From Sedimenticola sp. (lineage in GTDB: Bacteria; Pseudomonadota; Gammaproteobacteria; Chromatiales; Chromatiaceae): a DNA stretch of 9,845 bases. This document shows, in pieces, positions 1-5,944 of the stretch. Numbering within the stretch: the stretch's first letter is position 1; every line of letters starts with the position of its first letter. The position numbers and the translations under genes are program-made. The notes under the pieces are model-generated. The model saw only the letters and a program-made list of their open reading frames with translations, did no database searches and had not been told where the DNA came from. The DNA lies in NCBI GenBank assembly GCA_030619405.1, contig JAUXBK010000085.1:1-9845 (forward strand). Reading direction: 5' to 3'.

Positions 1-141
1 AACCGCAAGGACAGCAAGAAGCCCAACGGCGAGATCATCATCTTCGATGCCAAGACCCTGGAAGAGAAGGCTCGCATCAAGGGGCTGTACGCACCGACCG
101 GCAAGTTCAACGTCTACAATCGCGTCAATCACGTGACCTGA
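1..141 (+). CDS. nirS: Cytochrome cd1 nitrite reductase NirS, C-terminal end (5' truncated by window)
   Basis: Only the last 46 codons are present, open from the first base in frame 1 and ending with TGA at 139-141. The peptide contains EIIIFDAKTLEEKARI, a blade strand of the d1 propeller, then APTGKFNVYNRVNHVT, which matches the characteristic NirS ending (PTGKFNVYN plus a short tail). NirS is the periplasmic enzyme that reduces nitrite to nitric oxide using heme c and heme d1. NirN ends in a related PSGKYNVHN, so the motif alone fits either protein. The position just upstream of a nirT-like gene, and a complete separate nirN at 8097-9674, favour NirS. The catalytic part lies outside the window. 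Confidence 0.85.
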   Translation, partial: NRKDSKKPNGEIIIFDAKTLEEKARIKGLYAPTGKFNVYNRVNHVT

Positions 142-168
142 TCGGCCATGTAGATCAGACCTGCAACA

Positions 169-198
169 GGCGGGCATGGATTCCATGCCCGCCTTTTT
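169..198 (+). terminator. Rho-independent terminator after nirS
   Basis: GGCGGGCATGGA at 169-180 is followed by its complement TCCATGCCCGCC at 182-193 and then five T residues (194-198). The stem is 10 to 12 bp and GC-rich with a very small loop, a textbook intrinsic terminator 28 bases after the nirS stop. It should end most nirS transcripts, so nirS would be made in excess of the downstream gene unless there is read-through. Confidence 0.9.
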
Positions 199-223
199 AA
201 TCTCTGAGTTACGGGACAGAACA

Positions 224-3094
224 ATGTCGGACCTTCTGTTTAAGAAAAAACCGAGCCTGATGTCGCGCCGTCTAATACTGGGGACCACCATTGGCGGTGC
301 TGTCATATTTTTCATCCTGGGTATCATCTTCTGGGGCGGCTTCAACACGGCCATGGAGGCGACCAATCAGCTGGAGTTCTGTATCAGCTGCCACGAGATG
401 GAAGAGAACGTCTATGAGGAGTACAAACCGACCATCCACTACTCCAACCGTACCGGCGTCCGGGCCACTTGCCCCGACTGTCACGTCCCCAAGGACTGGA
501 TCCACAAGATGGCGCGTAAGATCCAGGCCAGCAGCGAGGTCTACCACAAGATCATGGGGACTGTGAGCACCCCGGAGAAGTTCAACGAGCACCGCCTGGA
601 GATGGCGAAGCGGGTCTGGCAGACCATGAAGACCACCGACTCCCGCGAGTGCCGTAACTGCCACAATTTCGAATCCATGAACCCGGAGTTTCAACGACCC
701 CGGGCCCGCAAACAACACTTTAATGCCTTCAAGACCGGCCAGACCTGCATCGACTGCCACAAGGGCATCGCCCATAAGGATGTTCGTGATCTGCTTACTG
801 ACGAAGACCTGGAGGTATTGGAGGGACCAAAGCCCGCTTTCATCCGAGAGATCCCACCCATGTTCCTGGAAGGCATGAAACGTGTCGAGGCGAAAGAGGC
901 CAGACTGGCGGCCGAGGAGAAGGCGGCCAAGAAAAGGGCCCGTGAAATAAAACTTGCCGCCAGACAAGCGGAGAAAGAGCGCATCAATCTGGCGGTAGAG
1001 CAGGCGCTGGCAGCTCAGAAGGCACAGCTGGCAGCGGGCGCTGCAGCCAGTGGCGTTGCGGCTGCGACGGGCGGCGCCGGCCAGGCCAGCGGCTTCGGCA
1101 TCGACTGGACCGATGTCCCGGCACGGGAGATCACCCTGTTCTACCCGGGACAGACCTCCATGGAGTGGGTAATGACCGGCAAGGACCACGGCGGTGCCCG
1201 CCCCTTCATGAAGGGGGGTGACCGCTGCACCACCTGTCACGACAAGGAGGCCGCCGACATGGGGCAGAAGATGGTCACCGGCGAAAAAGCCGAGCCCACC
1301 CCCATTCCCGGCAAGCGCGGCAGTATCCCGGTCAGTGTCCAGGCCGCCCATGACGACGACAACCTCTATCTCCGCTTCGAGTGGGAGGGCACGGATCATG
1401 TGCCGGTCCCGTTCGTGGATGGAGGCAAGATGGACCCGGAGAACCCGGTCAAGCTGGCGGTGATGCTGGCCACCGACGAAGTGGAGTATGCGGATCGCGC
1501 CGGCTGCTGGGGCACCTGCCATGAGGATCTGCGCACCATGCCCGACACCCCGGACCAGGCGGCCATCGAGGCCAGCGGTCTGAGCGACCGGCTGAACATG
1601 GTCGACGGTCTCACCAAATATATCAAGGAGAGCCGCACCAAGATCGAGGTGAAGGGCCGCCGCGGCAAGAAACGGGGCGGCTGGGACAAGCTGAAGGGCC
1701 CGGAGGAGATCCAGGCGGAGCTGCAGACCAACCACTTCATGGATCTGCTGCGCTACAAGTCCGGCTCGGGCGAAACCGAGGACGGCTACATCCTGGAGCA
1801 ACGGTATATGTCCGGTGGCGAGGGCTTCGATGTGGATGCCCGTCAGGAGGGCGGTGACTGGGTGGTGGTGATGAAACGCAGCCTGAAGTCCGACAAACCT
1901 GGCGACCTCAACCTGGAGCCCGGCACCCTGTACAACTTTGGCTTTGCCATCCACGACGACTACAGCAACGCCCGCTTCCACCATGTCTCCCTGGGTTACA
2001 AACTGGGGCTGGATGATGAGGCGGCGGAGGTGAATGTGGTGAAGCGGGAGGCGAGCGCCCCGCAACCAGGCGCAGCGGCTGCTCCCGCGGCCGCAGCAGC
2101 TGCGGCAACAGGTGCGACCTCGGCAGTCAGCGCCGGTATCGACGTGGACTGGAGCAAAGCAGCGAGCCGGGACATCACCCTCTTCTACCCGGGCCAGACC
2201 TCCATGGAGTGGATGATGACCGGCAAGGACCATGGCGGTGCCCGCCCCTTCATAAAGGGGGGTGATCGCTGCACCACCTGTCACGACAAGGAGGCCGCCG
2301 ACATGGGGCAGAAGATGGTCACCGGCGAAAAGGCGGAGCCAACCCCGATCCCGGGGAAACGGGGCAGCATCCCGGTCACGGTCGAATCGACCTATGATGC
2401 GGAGAACCTCTACCTGCGTTTTACCTGGCCCGAGGGTGAACACGCGCCGGTACCCTTCGTGGAGGGTGGCAAGATGGACCCCGAGAACCCGATGAAGCTG
2501 GCCGTGATGCTGGCCACCGACGAGGTGGAGTATGCGGACCGCGCCGGCTGCTGGGGCACCTGTCATGAGGACCTGCGCAGCATGCCCGACACCCCGGATG
2601 CGGCAGCCATCGAGGCCAGTGGCCTGAGCGACCGGCTGAACATGGCGGACGGCCTCACCAAATACATCAAGGAGAGCCGCACCAAGATCGAGGTGAAGGG
2701 CCGCCGCGGCAAGAAGCGAGGCGGCTGGGACAAGCTCAAGGGCCCGGAGGAGATACAAGCGGAACTGGAGACCAGCCACGTCATGGACCTGCTGCGCTAC
2801 AAGTCCGGCAAGGGTGAGACCGAGGACGGCTACATCCTGGAGCAGCGCCACATGTCGGGCGGCGAGGGCTTCGATGTGGATGCCCGTCAGGAGGGCGGCA
2901 ACTGGGTCGTGGTGATGCAGCGCAAGCTGAAGTCCGGCAAGCCGGGGGACCTTCCCCTGAACAAGGATACGCTCTACAACTTCGGCTTCGCCATCCACGA
3001 TGACTACAGCAGCACCCGTTTCCATCACGTCTCCCTGGGCTACAAACTGGGGTTCGACAATGAGGATGCGGAGGTCAACGCTACGGCTCAGTAA
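224..3094 (+). CDS. nirT: NapC/NirT-type tetraheme cytochrome c fused to two EB_dh-like heme domains
   Basis: A predicted 956-aa membrane-anchored periplasmic multiheme cytochrome. Residues 17-39 form one transmembrane anchor. Residues 50-180 carry four CxxCH motifs (C53, C83, C143, C175), the pattern of NapC/NirT quinol dehydrogenases, which take electrons from menaquinol or ubiquinol and pass them to periplasmic reductases. Residues 218-276 are a charged, alanine-rich predicted coiled coil. Two copies of an ethylbenzene-dehydrogenase-like heme domain follow (293-604 and 641-952), joined by an Ala/Pro-rich linker (605-640). Each copy has CTTCH (C335, C683) and CWGTCH (C428, C776; three residues between the cysteines), giving eight predicted hemes. 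The usual NirT is about 200 aa, so some 750 residues are extra. ATG 224 is preferred to ATG 176, which lies inside the terminator; a weak GGGACAG lies upstream. The position after nirS matches nirT in P. stutzeri. The quinol-to-NirS role is inferred. Confidence 0.85.
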   Translation: MSDLLFKKKPSLMSRRLILGTTIGGAVIFFILGIIFWGGFNTAMEATNQLEFCISCHEMEENVYEEYKPTIHYSNRTGVRATCPDCHVPKDWIHKMARKIQASSEVYHKIMGTVSTPEKFNEHRLEMAKRVWQTMKTTDSRECRNCHNFESMNPEFQRPRARKQHFNAFKTGQTCIDCHKGIAHKDVRDLLTDEDLEVLEGPKPAFIREIPPMFLEGMKRVEAKEARLAAEEKAAKKRAREIKLAARQAEKERINLAVEQALAAQKAQLAAGAAASGVAAATGGAGQASGFGIDWTDVPAREITLFYPGQTSMEWVMTGKDHGGARPFMKGGDRCTTCHDKEAADMGQKMVTGEKAEPTPIPGKRGSIPVSVQAAHDDDNLYLRFEWEGTDHVPVPFVDGGKMDPENPVKLAVMLATDEVEYADRAGCWGTCHEDLRTMPDTPDQAAIEASGLSDRLNMVDGLTKYIKESRTKIEVKGRRGKKRGGWDKLKGPEEIQAELQTNHFMDLLRYKSGSGETEDGYILEQRYMSGGEGFDVDARQEGGDWVVVMKRSLKSDKPGDLNLEPGTLYNFGFAIHDDYSNARFHHVSLGYKLGLDDEAAEVNVVKREASAPQPGAAAAPAAAAAAATGATSAVSAGIDVDWSKAASRDITLFYPGQTSMEWMMTGKDHGGARPFIKGGDRCTTCHDKEAADMGQKMVTGEKAEPTPIPGKRGSIPVTVESTYDAENLYLRFTWPEGEHAPVPFVEGGKMDPENPMKLAVMLATDEVEYADRAGCWGTCHEDLRSMPDTPDAAAIEASGLSDRLNMADGLTKYIKESRTKIEVKGRRGKKRGGWDKLKGPEEIQAELETSHVMDLLRYKSGKGETEDGYILEQRHMSGGEGFDVDARQEGGNWVVVMQRKLKSGKPGDLPLNKDTLYNFGFAIHDDYSSTRFHHVSLGYKLGFDNEDAEVNATAQ
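1100..2035 (+). repeat. Intragenic duplication, copy 1 (EB_dh-like domain)
   Basis: This encodes residues 293-604 of the NirT-like protein. It aligns without any net gap to 2144-3079, at a constant offset of 1044 bases. By hand I count about 45 differences in 312 residues, roughly 85% identity. Differences cluster at the first 10 residues, around residues 370-391 and near the end, while both heme motifs and the basic segment at 477-491 are unchanged. Confidence 0.95.
2144..3079 (+). repeat. Intragenic duplication, copy 2 (EB_dh-like domain)
   Basis: Second copy of the 312-residue domain (residues 641-952), followed only by ATAQ and the stop codon. Same length and heme motifs as copy 1. An Ala/Pro-rich linker of 36 codons (2036-2143) separates the copies and looks like low-complexity hinge sequence. 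Confidence 0.95.
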
Positions 3095-3102
3095 GCCAGA
3101 GC

Positions 3103-3145
3103 CGGTGCATTGCGGGGCGGCGCGCATGCGTTCCGCAATGCACCG
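3103..3145. repeat. Hairpin with 13-bp perfect stem downstream of the nirT-like gene
   Basis: CGGTGCATTGCGG at 3103-3115 is exactly complementary to CCGCAATGCACCG at 3133-3145, with a 17-base GC-rich loop. No T run follows, so it is not a standard intrinsic terminator. It starts 8 bases after the stop codon and could protect the mRNA 3' end or be a dispersed REP-like element. The arms resemble palindromes I recall from gammaproteobacterial intergenic regions, but this cannot be tested here. Confidence 0.75.
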
Positions 3146-3188
3146 ATGCTCCCTGCAGGATCCAGGTTGCACAATGAGAACGCGGCTG

Positions 3189-3361
3189 TTGAGAAGCATG
3201 ACAACCAGTAACTTCTCAATAACCCGGGGCAAACGGGTAGGGTGGATCAAGGAGCGCAGCGACGGATCCACCAACGCGACCTAGCATGGTGTATCCGCTC
3301 CGCTTGATACACCCTACATTTTAGGTTCTTGCCTGAACTTATTGAGAAGTTACGATAACCA
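3189..3361. repeat. Nested MITE-like palindromic element in the nirT-nirC gap
   Basis: Outer 15-bp perfect inverted repeats, GTAACTTCTCAATAA at 3208-3222 and its complement at 3339-3353, enclose 116 bases. Inside is a second imperfect inverted repeat: GTAGGGTGGATCAA at 3237-3250 opposite TTGATACACCCTAC at 3304-3317, including a shorter hairpin GGTGGATC/GATCCACC (3241-3248/3265-3272). A direct repeat also flanks the core: TTGAGAAG(N)4-5ACAACCA-like sequence at 3189-3207 recurs with few changes at 3342-3361. No transposase is present. The structure fits a non-autonomous element or several stacked palindromic repeats. With the hairpin at 3103-3145 this accounts for most of the gene-free stretch 3095-3396. 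Confidence 0.65.
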
Positions 3362-3396
3362 CACATAACGCATTGATAAACAAGCCTTTGATTATT

Positions 3397-3410
3397 TTGA
3401 CAGAGGTCAA
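3397..3410 (+). promoter_or_regulatory. FNR/Dnr-type binding site upstream of nirC
   Basis: TTGACAGAGGTCAA is a perfect 5-4-5 inverted repeat (TTGAC-AGAG-GTCAA). It closely matches the FNR/Anr consensus TTGAT-N4-ATCAA and the Dnr/NNR variants with GTCAA seen at denitrification promoters. Its centre (3403.5) lies 32 bases before the centre of a plausible -10 at 3433-3438, the spacing of a class II FNR-activated promoter centred near -41.5. It suggests activation of nirC-nirN by low oxygen or nitric oxide; which regulator binds cannot be told. Confidence 0.75.
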
Positions 3411-3432
3411 TGCCCGACTCCTCCGGCACTGG

Positions 3433-3438
3433 TAAATT
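3433..3438 (+). promoter_or_regulatory. Predicted -10 element of the nirC promoter
   Basis: TAAATT matches the sigma70 -10 consensus at four of six positions and sits at the distance expected from the FNR/Dnr-type box. Transcription would then begin near 3445, leaving a leader of about 32 bases before the nirC start. Inferred from spacing only. Confidence 0.5.
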
Positions 3439-3476
3439 GATATTTTGGATAAACTGGAAAAGTAGTAGAGAACGCC

Positions 3477-3803
3477 TTGAGAACAATAGTTTCCTCCCTC
3501 CTGCTGATCGTCCTGATGATTACCGCCGTTACCGTAACGGCAGCGGAAATAACGCCGGAACGCCAGGCGGAACTGATCTACCTGCTCCGGCAGGATTGCG
3601 GCTCCTGCCATGGGATGCGCCTCTCCGGCGGGCTGGGCCCCGCCCTGCTACCGGAGCGCCTGAGGCTCTGGGAGGTGAATCAACTGGCGGCCACTATCCT
3701 CCAGGGCCGCCCGGGCACCCCGATGCCGCCGTGGCGACCGTTTCTCACCCAGCAGGAGGCCGTCTGGCTGGCAACACAGCTCAAACAGGGCATTCAACCA
3801 TGA
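3477..3803 (+). CDS. nirC: NirC, small periplasmic c-type cytochrome (cytochrome c55x)
   Basis: A 108-aa protein with a signal peptide (Arg2, hydrophobic residues 4-20, cleavage probably after the Ala pair at 22-23), a single heme motif CGSCH at 41-45 and a likely Met ligand at 83 in TPMPPW. This is the size and layout of NirC, a monoheme cytochrome of nir clusters proposed as an electron carrier in heme d1 maturation or as a donor to NirS. The start is TTG: an in-frame stop at 3450-3452 leaves no ATG or GTG upstream, and the next ATG (3516) would destroy the signal peptide. A weak purine stretch (AGTAGAG) precedes the TTG. It is the first gene after the FNR/Dnr-type promoter and overlaps nirF by 4 bases (ATGA). 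CHGMRLSGGLGPALLP resembles the NirN heme domain. Confidence 0.85.
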   Translation: MRTIVSSLLLIVLMITAVTVTAAEITPERQAELIYLLRQDCGSCHGMRLSGGLGPALLPERLRLWEVNQLAATILQGRPGTPMPPWRPFLTQQEAVWLATQLKQGIQP

Positions 3804-4975
3804 AGTATATCCTTTCCCTGTTTACCCTCCTCGTGGTCTGCGAGGCGGCGTTCGGCGAATGCCTGACCCGGGGCACCGGGGATATGGGCATCATCGTCGA
3901 AAGAGCCACCGGCTCGCTCCAGGTGGTGGATACCAGCGCCCACAAATCACTGTTCCAGATCACCGGCCTGGGGGATCTCTCCCACGCCTCCGCCGTCTAC
4001 TCCCGGGACGAACGCTACGCCTATATCTTCGGCCGGGACGGGGGGCTGACCAAGGTGGATATCCTCTGCGGTCGGATCGTCAAACGGGTGATCCAGGGCG
4101 GCAACAGCATCGGCGGGGCCATCTCCCAGGACGGCCGGCTGATCGCGGTCTCCAACTACGAACCGGGGGGGGTCAAGATCTTCTCCGCCGACGATCTGAG
4201 CCTGGTGGCCGACATCCCCTCCACCCGCATCTCCGATGACAAGGGTTCCAAGACCGTGGGACTGGTGGATGCACCCGGACAACGCTTCGTCGTCAGCCTC
4301 TATGACACCGGAGAGATCTGGATCATCGACATGACCAACCCCAAACGGCTGGAGATTCAGAGATTCAAGCATATCGGCCGCCTCCCCTACGACGGGCTGA
4401 TCACCCCGGACGGCCGCTTCTACATCGCCGGGCTCTTCGGTGAAGACGGGCTGGCTCTGCTGGATCTCTGGCACCCGGACCGGGGGGTGGTACGCATCCT
4501 GGATCATTACGGCCGGGGCGAACAGAAACTACCGGTCTACAAGATGCCTCACCTGGAGGGGTGGGCGATGGCCGGGGATCTGGCGTTCCTGCCTGCCGTC
4601 GGCCGCCATGAAGTGCTGGTGGTACGCCGTGGCGACTGGAAGGAGGTGGGGCGCATCCCGGTCCACAGCCAGCCGGTGTTCGTCATGGCCCGGCCCGACG
4701 GACACCAGATCTGGGTCAACTTCGCCTTCCCGGATAACGACACGGTTCAGGTGATCAACACCGAGACCCTGCGGGTGGTCAAGACCCTGAACACCGGCAA
4801 AGGAACACTGCACATGGAGTTCACCCCCAGGGGCGAAGAGGTCTGGCTCTCGGTCCGGGACAAGGACGAGATCCAGGTTTACAATACCCGTACCCTGCGG
4901 CAGACCCATCGCCTCCCGGCAGAGAAACCCAGCGGCATCTTCTTTACCGCCCGCGCTCACCAGACAGGACTGTGA
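3800..4975 (+). CDS. nirF: NirF, heme d1 biosynthesis protein (d1-type beta-propeller)
   Basis: A 391-aa protein, the usual NirF length, needed for heme d1 formation and homologous to the d1 propeller of NirS and NirN. It begins with a signal peptide (hydrophobic residues 4-13, ending near AAFG at 16-19), so it should be periplasmic. Family signatures are SHASAVYSRDERYAYIFGRD from residue 61, LITPDGRFYIAG, MPHLEGWAM and the C-terminal KPSGIFF. The start is the ATG overlapping the nirC stop as ATGA; an open frame runs upstream to 3410 but that part is nirC read out of frame. Some NirF proteins are lipoproteins; here LLVVC at 10-14 lacks the small residue before Cys, so a lipobox is doubtful. 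NirF binds a d1 precursor and its exact reaction is not settled. nirD begins one base after the stop. Confidence 0.93.
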   Translation: MKYILSLFTLLVVCEAAFGECLTRGTGDMGIIVERATGSLQVVDTSAHKSLFQITGLGDLSHASAVYSRDERYAYIFGRDGGLTKVDILCGRIVKRVIQGGNSIGGAISQDGRLIAVSNYEPGGVKIFSADDLSLVADIPSTRISDDKGSKTVGLVDAPGQRFVVSLYDTGEIWIIDMTNPKRLEIQRFKHIGRLPYDGLITPDGRFYIAGLFGEDGLALLDLWHPDRGVVRILDHYGRGEQKLPVYKMPHLEGWAMAGDLAFLPAVGRHEVLVVRRGDWKEVGRIPVHSQPVFVMARPDGHQIWVNFAFPDNDTVQVINTETLRVVKTLNTGKGTLHMEFTPRGEEVWLSVRDKDEIQVYNTRTLRQTHRLPAEKPSGIFFTARAHQTGL

Positions 4976-4976
4976 C

Positions 4977-5477
4977 ATGGCTACCCCTGCACATATCATC
5001 GAGCAGACCCTGGCCACGGAACGGGTGGCGTTGAACGACCTCGAAAAACGGCTGCTCAACGAGTATCAGAAGGGACTGCCCCTCTCCCCAACCCCGTTCG
5101 CGGAGATCGCCGAGCAACTGGGCACCAGCGAGGCGTTGGTGCTGCAGATCCTGAGCCGCCTGCAGGAACGTGGCGTAATCAGCCGGGTCGGCCCGGTCTT
5201 CAGACCGAAGCGGATCGGTGTCAGCACCCTGGCAGCCCTGTCGGTTCCGGAGCATGAATTGGAACGAGTGGCAGGGATCATAAATCGCCAACCTGAGGTG
5301 AATCACAACTACGAGCGCGAACACCGCTTCAATCTCTGGTTCGTCGTCACCGCCCCCGGCCCGGAACAGCTGATGGCCGTGCTGTCGAAAATAGAGCAGG
5401 AGAGCGGGTACACTGTTCTGAATCTCCCGCTGGAAAAACAGTACCACATCGACCTGGGCTTTCCGCTATGGTGCTGA
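4977..5477 (+). CDS. nirD: NirD, siroheme decarboxylase subunit (AsnC/Lrp-like fold)
   Basis: A 166-aa protein with an N-terminal winged helix (about residues 19-75, LNDLEKRLLNEYQKGLPL... and RLQERGVISRVGPVF) and an AsnC/Lrp-type C-terminal domain carrying HNYEREHRFNLWFV. NirD, L, G and H together remove two acetate carboxyls of siroheme to give 12,18-didecarboxysiroheme in the cytoplasm; despite the HTH fold they are enzymes. This is the first of four paralogues in the order D-L-G-H, and it belongs to the NirD/NirG (AhbA-like) type by the HNY...FN.WFV motif shared with the third gene. AGGA lies 7 bases before the ATG. It overlaps nirL by 10 bases. Assignment of D rather than G rests on gene order. 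Confidence 0.88.
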   Translation: MATPAHIIEQTLATERVALNDLEKRLLNEYQKGLPLSPTPFAEIAEQLGTSEALVLQILSRLQERGVISRVGPVFRPKRIGVSTLAALSVPEHELERVAGIINRQPEVNHNYEREHRFNLWFVVTAPGPEQLMAVLSKIEQESGYTVLNLPLEKQYHIDLGFPLWC

Positions 5478-5944
5478 GCGACCAGGATCGCCAGCTGGTG
5501 ACAGAGATCCAGGGTGGACTCCCCCTCTCCAGCCACCCCTACGCTGAGATCGGCGAACGCATCGGCCTGAGCGAACAGGCGGTGATAGAACGGATCGTCG
5601 AGCTGCAGGCGGAGGGCGTCATCAAGCGCATGGGTATCGTCGTCCGGCACCATGAGCTGGGCTATACCGCCAATGCCATGGTGGTGTGGGACGTGCCCGA
5701 CAAGCAGCTGGACGAGGTGGGCGAAAAGCTGGGGACACAGTCCTGTGTCACCCTCTGTTATCAGCGCCCCCGCCGCCTTCCCGAGTGGCCCTACAACCTG
5801 TTCAGCATGATCCATGGCAAGGAGCGGGAGCGGGTACTCGACTACATCTCCGATCTGGTCAAGAGCCAGGGACTGGAACAGATCCCCCACCAGGTGCTGT
5901 TCAGCGGCCGCCGTTTCAAGCAGCGCGGTGCCCGATATATCTGA
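5468..5944 (+). CDS. nirL: NirL, siroheme decarboxylase subunit (AsnC/Lrp-like fold)
   Basis: A 158-aa paralogue with an N-terminal winged helix (residues 3-55) and a C-terminal domain with VVWDVPD and CYQRPRRLPEWPYNLFSMIH, the signature of the NirL/NirH (AhbB-like) type. It would pair with the NirD-type subunit to decarboxylate siroheme. Its ATG lies within the last codons of nirD (10-nt overlap), and its stop shares one base with the nirG start (TGATG), pointing to translational coupling. L rather than H is assigned by position. Confidence 0.88.
   Translation: MVLSDQDRQLVTEIQGGLPLSSHPYAEIGERIGLSEQAVIERIVELQAEGVIKRMGIVVRHHELGYTANAMVVWDVPDKQLDEVGEKLGTQSCVTLCYQRPRRLPEWPYNLFSMIHGKERERVLDYISDLVKSQGLEQIPHQVLFSGRRFKQRGARYI

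Noticed and set aside
176..223. Upstream ATG (176) as start of the NirT-like protein
   Set aside because: It sits in the left arm of the nirS terminator, has no ribosome site, and adds MDSMPAFLISELRDRT before the usual cytoplasmic tail. ATG 224 gives a normal NapC/NirT N-terminus.
272..3274. 1000-codon open frame on the minus strand opposite the NirT-like gene
   Set aside because: It lies exactly opposite a gene with eight heme motifs and clear domains; its translation is low-complexity, rich in His, Gly, Leu and Val, with no recognisable domain. Duplicated GC-rich coding sequence explains the long antisense frame.
3397..3402. TTGACA as a sigma70 -35 box
   Set aside because: It is a perfect -35 hexamer, but no -10-like sequence lies 16-18 bases downstream (CT- and GC-rich). 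Symmetry and spacing to TAAATT fit a regulator site better.
3410..3799. Upstream extension of the nirF reading frame to ATG 3410
   Set aside because: It overlaps the whole of nirC and starts inside the FNR-type box; starting at 3800 gives a signal peptide, the family length and an ATGA overlap.
3800..3856. Lipoprotein signal for NirF
   Set aside because: The Cys at residue 14 is preceded by Val rather than Gly, Ala or Ser, and a standard signal-peptidase I site (AAFG) follows; lipidation is not supported.
5686..5943. Longer start for nirG (ATG 5686), and likewise ATG 6149 for nirH
   Set aside because: Both extensions run through the preceding gene out of frame and would precede the winged-helix start with unrelated residues. 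The TGATG and the 8-nt-overlap starts fit the family.
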